This document shows positions 58,901-64,000 of a stretch of DNA of 64,000 bases, in pieces. A program made the position numbers and the translations under genes. The stretch is from NCBI GenBank assembly GCA_024803745.1, contig JANJXV010000193.1, positions 1,426,001 to 1,490,000 of the forward strand. Reading direction: 5' to 3'. The number at the start of each line of letters is the position of its first letter. The stretch's first letter is position 1. Source of the DNA: Megascapheus bottae (taxonomy: Eukaryota; Chordata; Mammalia; Rodentia; Geomyidae). Under the pieces are notes generated by a model, which worked only from the letters and a program-made list of their open reading frames with translations, was not told the DNA's origin and did not search any database.

Positions 58901-59789
58901 TCCTCTGAGTACTGTCTTTGTTGTGTCCCTAAGGAGTTGATATTTGTGTGCTCCTTATTGTTAAATTTCATAAACAGTTGGATATCTGTTCTGATCTCTT
59001 CGATTACCCATTGTTTTTGATTCAACAATGTGTGGTTCAGTCTCCATGAGTTACAGGGTTTTCTTTGGTGGAGATGTGTGTTCAGCTCCAATTTGATGCC
59101 TTTATGGTCTGAGAGTGTGCATGGAATAATTTCAGTGTTTCTGAATCTGTCCAGGTTTGCTTTATGGCCTAAGATGTGGTCTATTTTGGAAAATGTTCCA
59201 TGTGCTGCTGAAAAAACGTATATTGTGGTGTTACTCGGTGGAATATTCTGCAGATGTCTGTTAGATCTAGTGGGTCTATATAGTTGTTCAGTTCTAAGGT
59301 TTCTCTGTTGAGTTTTTGCCTTGTTGATCTGTCCATAGGTGAGAGTGGTGTGTTAAACTCACCAACAATCACTGTGTTTCGATCTATGTATGGTTCAGTG
59401 TAAGTAAAGTTTGCTTGATGAAGTTTGGAGCTCCGGGATTGGGTGTGTAAATATTTAGGATTGTTATGTCTTCCGGGAGGAAAGATCCCTGTAGTAGTAT
59501 GTAGTAACCTTCTTTGTCTTTTCTTACTAATTTTAGTTTGAAGTCTATTGTATCTGATATGAGGATGGCAACTCTAGCCTGTTTATGGGGGCAGTTAGCT
59601 TGATAGAGTTTATTCCAACCTCTCACTTTCAAAAGATGATTGTTTTTGGGTAAGATGTGTCTCTTGAAGTCAGCAGAACGATGGCTCTTGCTTTTTGATC
59701 CAACTAGACAACCTATGCCGTTTAATTGGAGAGTTAAGTCCATTGATATTGAGAGTTAGGATTGAGAGATATTTATTAGTTCCTACCAT
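55950..59789 (-). pseudogene. L1-6 ORF2 pseudogene
   Basis: The carboxy-terminal frame 55950-57359 (469 codons) includes the Cys-rich motif. The RT frame 57429-57947 (172 codons, FADD) ends at a private ochre at 57429 where other copies read lysine. Further pieces are 58270-58749 (KSPGPDGF), 58891-59091, 59181-59372 and 59384-59743. A private 1-base loss near 59391 and the 1-base deletion at about 59212 (shared with L1-1 and L1-3) break the endonuclease, in addition to the common lesions. ATG is at 59787-59789. Confidence 0.92.
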
Positions 59790-59837
59790 TTTTAAAAGCT
59801 TTCAGTAGGGTCTGTGTCTTGACAGTTCTTGTGGTCC

Positions 59838-61021
59838 TTAGATGGTATGCTGTTTAGGTGCCATTTCTTTCCCTATATTGCATTTATTTTGGTTTTCTAT
59901 GTATAGAGCATCTTTGAGAATTCTCTGTAGTGTTTGTTTTGTTTCGACATATTGTTGCAGCTTTTCCCTGGAATGGAATGTTTTTATTGTTCCCTCAGTT
60001 ATGAATGAGAGCTTAGCTGGCTACAGTATTCTTGGTTGGTAGTTATTTGATATAAGGGCATGACATATATGCTTCCAGTCACTTTGTGCTTGCATGGTCT
60101 CTGCTGAGAAATCTGGAGTTATTCTGATTGGTTTGCCTTTGTAGGTTACTGATCCCTTTTCCCTGGCTGCCTTTAGGATCTTTCCTTTCGTTTCTATTGA
60201 TCCAGTTCGGATCACAATGTGGCGGTGGGATGTTCTTTTCTGGTCAGGTCTGTTTGGGGTTCTAAAAGCTTCTCGTATCTGGATGGGCCTGCCCTTCTGG
60301 ATATTTGGGAAATTCTCTGAGATGATTCCCTGAAGTATATTTCCAATACCATTGACCTCTTTCTCCACGCCCTCCTCAATACCAACTAGCCTTAAATTAG
60401 GCTTCCTAATTGTATCTTGGACCTCCTGAAGCGCTCTCTCATATTTCCTAGATTTGGATTGACTCATTTTCTGTTCTTTATAATACCTAAATTATCTTCA
60501 GCCACGGAAATTCTCCCCTCTGCAATGTCTAACCTGCTATCAAAGCTATCTACTTTATTTTTCATCTCCCTTGCTTCTAATTGCTCACTTTTGATACCTT
60601 GAATCCCTTGTTTTAGATCATGTATGGATTTCTTTATCTCCTTGATTTCCTTTTGAGTGGTTAGCTCAGTAGCTTTATTTTCTTTGGACATTTGCTGGAG
60701 TTTGGTCACGTTTTTATTTGTGGATTCTTTGAATTCATCCATCTTTCTTTGAAAAACCTTTATTATGGCCTCCTTTATGGCTTCTTCTTTTTCACTTATC
60801 ACCTTGTTTTTGCTTTCCTCTTGTTCAGGTATGGCTTCCTCCATTATCTCTTTCTTTATATATTCACATTTTTCATTAATGATGTTTATCAATTGCATTT
60901 GTGTAGCAATTGGAAGACTCTCCTCTAGGTTTGCCAGTGACTGTTCCTTTGTCTGTTTACATTGGGTGGGGGATGTTGTTTCTTGATTAGACATTTTTCT
61001 TGAGTTTCTTGTTCTGCCCAT
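59838..61021 (-). pseudogene. L1-6 ORF1 pseudogene (array-B type)
   Basis: Coiled-coil frame 60464-61021 (185 codons, MGRTRNSRKMSNQ) and RRM/CTD frame 60021-60467 overlap by ATGA. The amber follows QPRIL, with the in-frame remnant to 59838. Like L1-5 it lacks the RKRK insertion of array A and has GIEEG. Confidence 0.9.
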
Positions 61022-61581
61022 TTGAAAATGGGAGCAAGATTACTACTAAATACGATTATAGTTTTTCAGACATAACCAACCTAGACCTCTGTAGCTGGCA
61101 GACACTAGATGTTCACAAGTTTTGATTGTTATTATCACTCTTTCTTTTTGTGCACTTACAGACCAGCCTAATACAACCACTGATAAGCGATTTATACCCA
61201 AAACAATAAGCCTCTCAATCCAATCTCTATTGTCTTTAAGTCCCTCTGAGCCTAGAGAATAATTAACCACCTACATATACAATATTGCTCAACTGCCATC
61301 AAGTGTAGATCCGTGCAGCATAAGGGTTGAAAGACGAGCAGAGGTCCAGAGATAGAAAAAAAGAATGAGAGAGGTCAGGGGAGGTGCAAGAGGATTAACG
61401 TAGGAGTGTAAGAATATTGTAGTAATGAAGAAAAGTTATAGCGTAAGGATAACTGACCTAAGTTGGTAAGTAGGTAACATATTTGAGTACAAAGTTTGGA
61501 AAGTATTAGAATAAAACTTATGTGTTGCTGCACGACTAGCTCTTAGCCCAACCAGTGGCCTCACAGTGGACCATGGGATGG

Positions 61582-62950
61582 ATCTGTTTTTCTTGTCTAC
61601 GTTGAGGGAAAGGGGTATTTCACAAGATGCAGAAGCAAAGATTTCAGAAGCAAATGCTGTGAGTGAATTAGCTCGTAAAAAAGCATATTTATTTTCTTTT
61701 ATCTTTCTGCCAGTCTTGGGGCTTGAATTCAGGGCCTGAGCACTGTCCTCGGGTTTTCTCAAGTCTAGCCCTCTGCCACTTGAACCACAGTGCCATATCT
61801 AGATTTTCTATCTATGTGGTACTGAGCAATCAAACCCAGATCTTCATGGATGCTAGGCAAGCACTCTACCACTATGCCAAACTCTCAACCCTGACATAGT
61901 AATTATAAAGTCATCATCATCATCATCATATCAAAATATCCTTTCTCCTACAAAGAATGAACACTTAACTGTGTCTAATGCTTTTTTTTATTTCACTAAT
62001 TCTTCTGTGTTCTTCCCTCTTGCATTTTTTACACATGACAGCAAAGCTAATCATCAGGAAAAAATTGATTAGGATACAGAAACCTAATAATATCCTAGTA
62101 GATTGACGTCAAAAATATGTGCAAGATGCCCTGTGTGTTTGACCTAGTGGGAGAGTCCTTGGCTACCAAGCAGTAAGCCTCAGGTTTGATTCCTCATTAC
62201 CACATACATAGAAAACGCTGCAAGTGGTGCTGTGGCTCGGTGGGACAGCTAAAGCCTAAAGAAAGCCCAAGAACAATGTTCACACTCTGAGGTCAAGTCC
62301 CAAGACTAGCAAAAACAAAAAAAATTCGACAAGGGGCAAAATGCAGGCAGAGAAGGCACTGTGAAGCCAATGTTTTGTAAAGGATGAGGGCAATATTGAC
62401 CCTTAAGTTTGGATCTTACCTAAGAAAGGCTCCTTGAGCCTGAGACCAGACTGGTAGTTGGGCCTAGTGGAAGACATTGGGATTGGACAAATAAGGTGTG
62501 CTGTATACTACATCCACATGTATATTGTGAGACTGGAGGGGAGATTCAGCCTCCAGTGTGTCTTTGGTGAGGTCTTTTGTGAGCAAGGATCTTTGGTCAT
62601 TGGGCCCTGAAAGGTGACCCTGCCTCCCTCACAATGGAACAGAATATGGAACCCTGGTAACCAAGCCACTGTAACTAACAACCAGCTCAAGCCAGCTCAC
62701 TTGGCCTGTGGCTCAGGAGGAAGAAAGATGTTGCTGTGCTGTTGCCAAAGGTCAGGAAACTCGAGTCTCAGGCATGGAAGTTGTGGATGTCTTACTCGAA
62801 GATGTACATGCTAGATCATTGCCAAGCCACAAATCCAGTATAACAGAACTTTCTCTAAGAAGAAGGCCAGGAAAATCCAGGGCAACCAGATGAGGTAAAT
62901 TTCTAAGAAGAAATGTATTTGACCCCATCATCCTCCCCACACACTACAAC
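61582..62950. repeat. F5: non-L1 segment of the macro-tandem unit
   Basis: Fifth F copy, with the minus-strand ID dimer (about 61690-61894), the shortest pure CAT run (61911-61931), the plus-strand ID dimer (about 62142-62333) and the same unrecognised 600 bases up to the A-tail of L1-7. Confidence 0.9.
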
Positions 62951-64000
62951 TTTCTTTTTTTTTCATTTTTTTATTGTAATTAGTAAAAGGGTTAGATGAT
63001 ATTTGCCAGATAGAAGGTGCATTAATTCACATACATTGATACCCTTTCACATGTCTTGGTACCCATTTCCCTCCAACCCCACACCCCCCACCCATCTTGG
63101 TTTTCCCCCCTTCCCTATCAAATTTCAAATATCCAAATACAAATAAATTCAATATATCAGATAACAAAGTGAGATACTATACCAATATGGGATAACCAAG
63201 GGACAGCAAGCGAGATGAGAGACAACATTGTACATTAAGGACAACAATCATTCATTATATGGCTTTTGTGTCAATATCCTGGAGGTCCTTTCAATTAGCT
63301 TCACATTATATGGCCTTATATATGGCCTTTTGCTCTATTGCCAATCTCTGCTAGTAGAGCCCAAGGTTTCTACTGATTATGACGAATGAGGGAAACCACT
63401 GAGCCTAAGTTCCTTTGAGTCTGGCTTACTTCACTTAATATGATTTGTTCTAAGTCTTTCCATTTCCTAACAAATGGGGCGATGTCATTCTTTCTGACAG
63501 CAGCATAGAATTCCATTGTGTACAAATACCACAACTTGTTGATCCACTCATCAACTGAGGGACATCTGGGTTGGTTCCATATCTTTGCTATGGTGAATAG
63601 TGCTGCAATGAACATTGTTGTGCTAGTGGGTTTAGTATGCCCTTGTTTCTGGATTGTTGGGTAAATGCCAAGTACTGGAATTGCTGGGTCATAGGGGAGT
63701 TGTATGTTTAGCGTTTTGAGGCACTGCCGCACTGCTTTCCATAGTGGTTGAACGAGTTTGCACTGCCACCAACAGTGTAGTAGTGATCCCTCCTGACCAC
63801 ATCCCCTCCAGCATCTGTTGTCATTCGTTTTCCTGATCCTGGCCATTCTAACTGGAGTGAGGTGGAATCTTAGAGTTGTTTTGATTTGCATTTCTTTTAT
63901 GACCAGAGATGTTGAGCATTTCTTCATGTGTCTATAGGCCATTTTTATTTCTTCTTCAGAGAAGACTCTCTTTAAGTCTTTGGCCCATTTTGTAATGGGA
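62951..64000 (-). mobile_element. L1-7: LINE-1 3' end (window-truncated)
   Basis: A-tail, 3'UTR with the G-rich tract, and the last part of ORF2. It continues beyond the window, so array B has at least one further unit. Confidence 0.95.
63370..64000 (-). pseudogene. L1-7 ORF2 carboxy-terminal part (window-truncated)
   Basis: The frame 63370-63942 reads [19 protein letters not shown] through the Cys-rich motif [20 protein letters not shown] to the normal ORF2 stop. This part has no break, and the frame appears open to the window edge. I class it as a pseudogene only by analogy, because every copy with visible upstream sequence is disrupted. Confidence 0.75.

Larger units (their letters stand above)
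55531..61581 (-). mobile_element. L1-6: full-length LINE-1 (dead)
   Basis: Complete L1 of array B: 3'UTR 55531-55949, ORF2 55950-59789, ORF1 59838-61021, 5'UTR 61022-61581. Junctions with F are at the same bases as in array A. Confidence 0.95.

Overview
The window is nuclear DNA of a placental mammal, most likely a rodent. It holds L1 LINEs, dozens of tRNA-derived ID-type SINEs (alone as dimers, or fused to a 7SL/B1-like left half), SINE tails expanded into microsatellites, and a spliced KRAB zinc-finger locus. The ID plus B1-like SINE mixture resembles families described from geomyoid rodents (kangaroo rats, pocket mice, gophers); that narrower placement is tentative. No bacterial, phage or CRISPR feature is present. 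Most open frames are pieces of dead L1s.

Layout. (1) 1-22040, array A: a head-to-tail macro-tandem with a unit of about 7.4 kb. Each unit is one near-full-length L1 on the minus strand (about 6.06 kb: 5'UTR, ORF1, ORF2, 3'UTR, A-tail) plus a 1.38-kb non-L1 segment, here called F. L1-1 is cut by the window edge, L1-2 and L1-3 are full length, and L1-4 breaks off inside ORF2 at 22040. (2) 22041-50053, spacer: densely packed old SINEs, three serial L1 3' ends (25.1-27.3 kb), a weak RalGDS-like exon (33.7 kb), a lone inverted copy of F without any L1 (34.0-35.4 kb), an inverted (twin-priming-like) L1 fragment (40.8-41.6 kb) and a minus-strand KRAB zinc-finger pseudogene (42.2-47.3 kb). (3) 50054-64000, array B: the same L1-F unit in the same orientation as array A (L1-5 chimeric and 3' truncated, L1-6 full length, L1-7 cut by the window edge).

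Main interpretation. Every L1 copy that covers the relevant position carries the same lesions: an ORF1 frameshift at an ATGA overlap, an ORF1 amber, an endonuclease opal plus frameshift, an endonuclease aspartate-to-glutamate change, an opal and a frameshift in the RT domain, and stops in the linker. The source L1 was therefore already dead, and the copies multiplied as DNA (unequal crossing-over or segmental duplication), not by retrotransposition. Variants form a mosaic across copies, which points to later exchange or gene conversion. I see no intact protein-coding gene that I would call functional; the KRAB locus has intact KRAB exons and splice sites but a disrupted finger exon.
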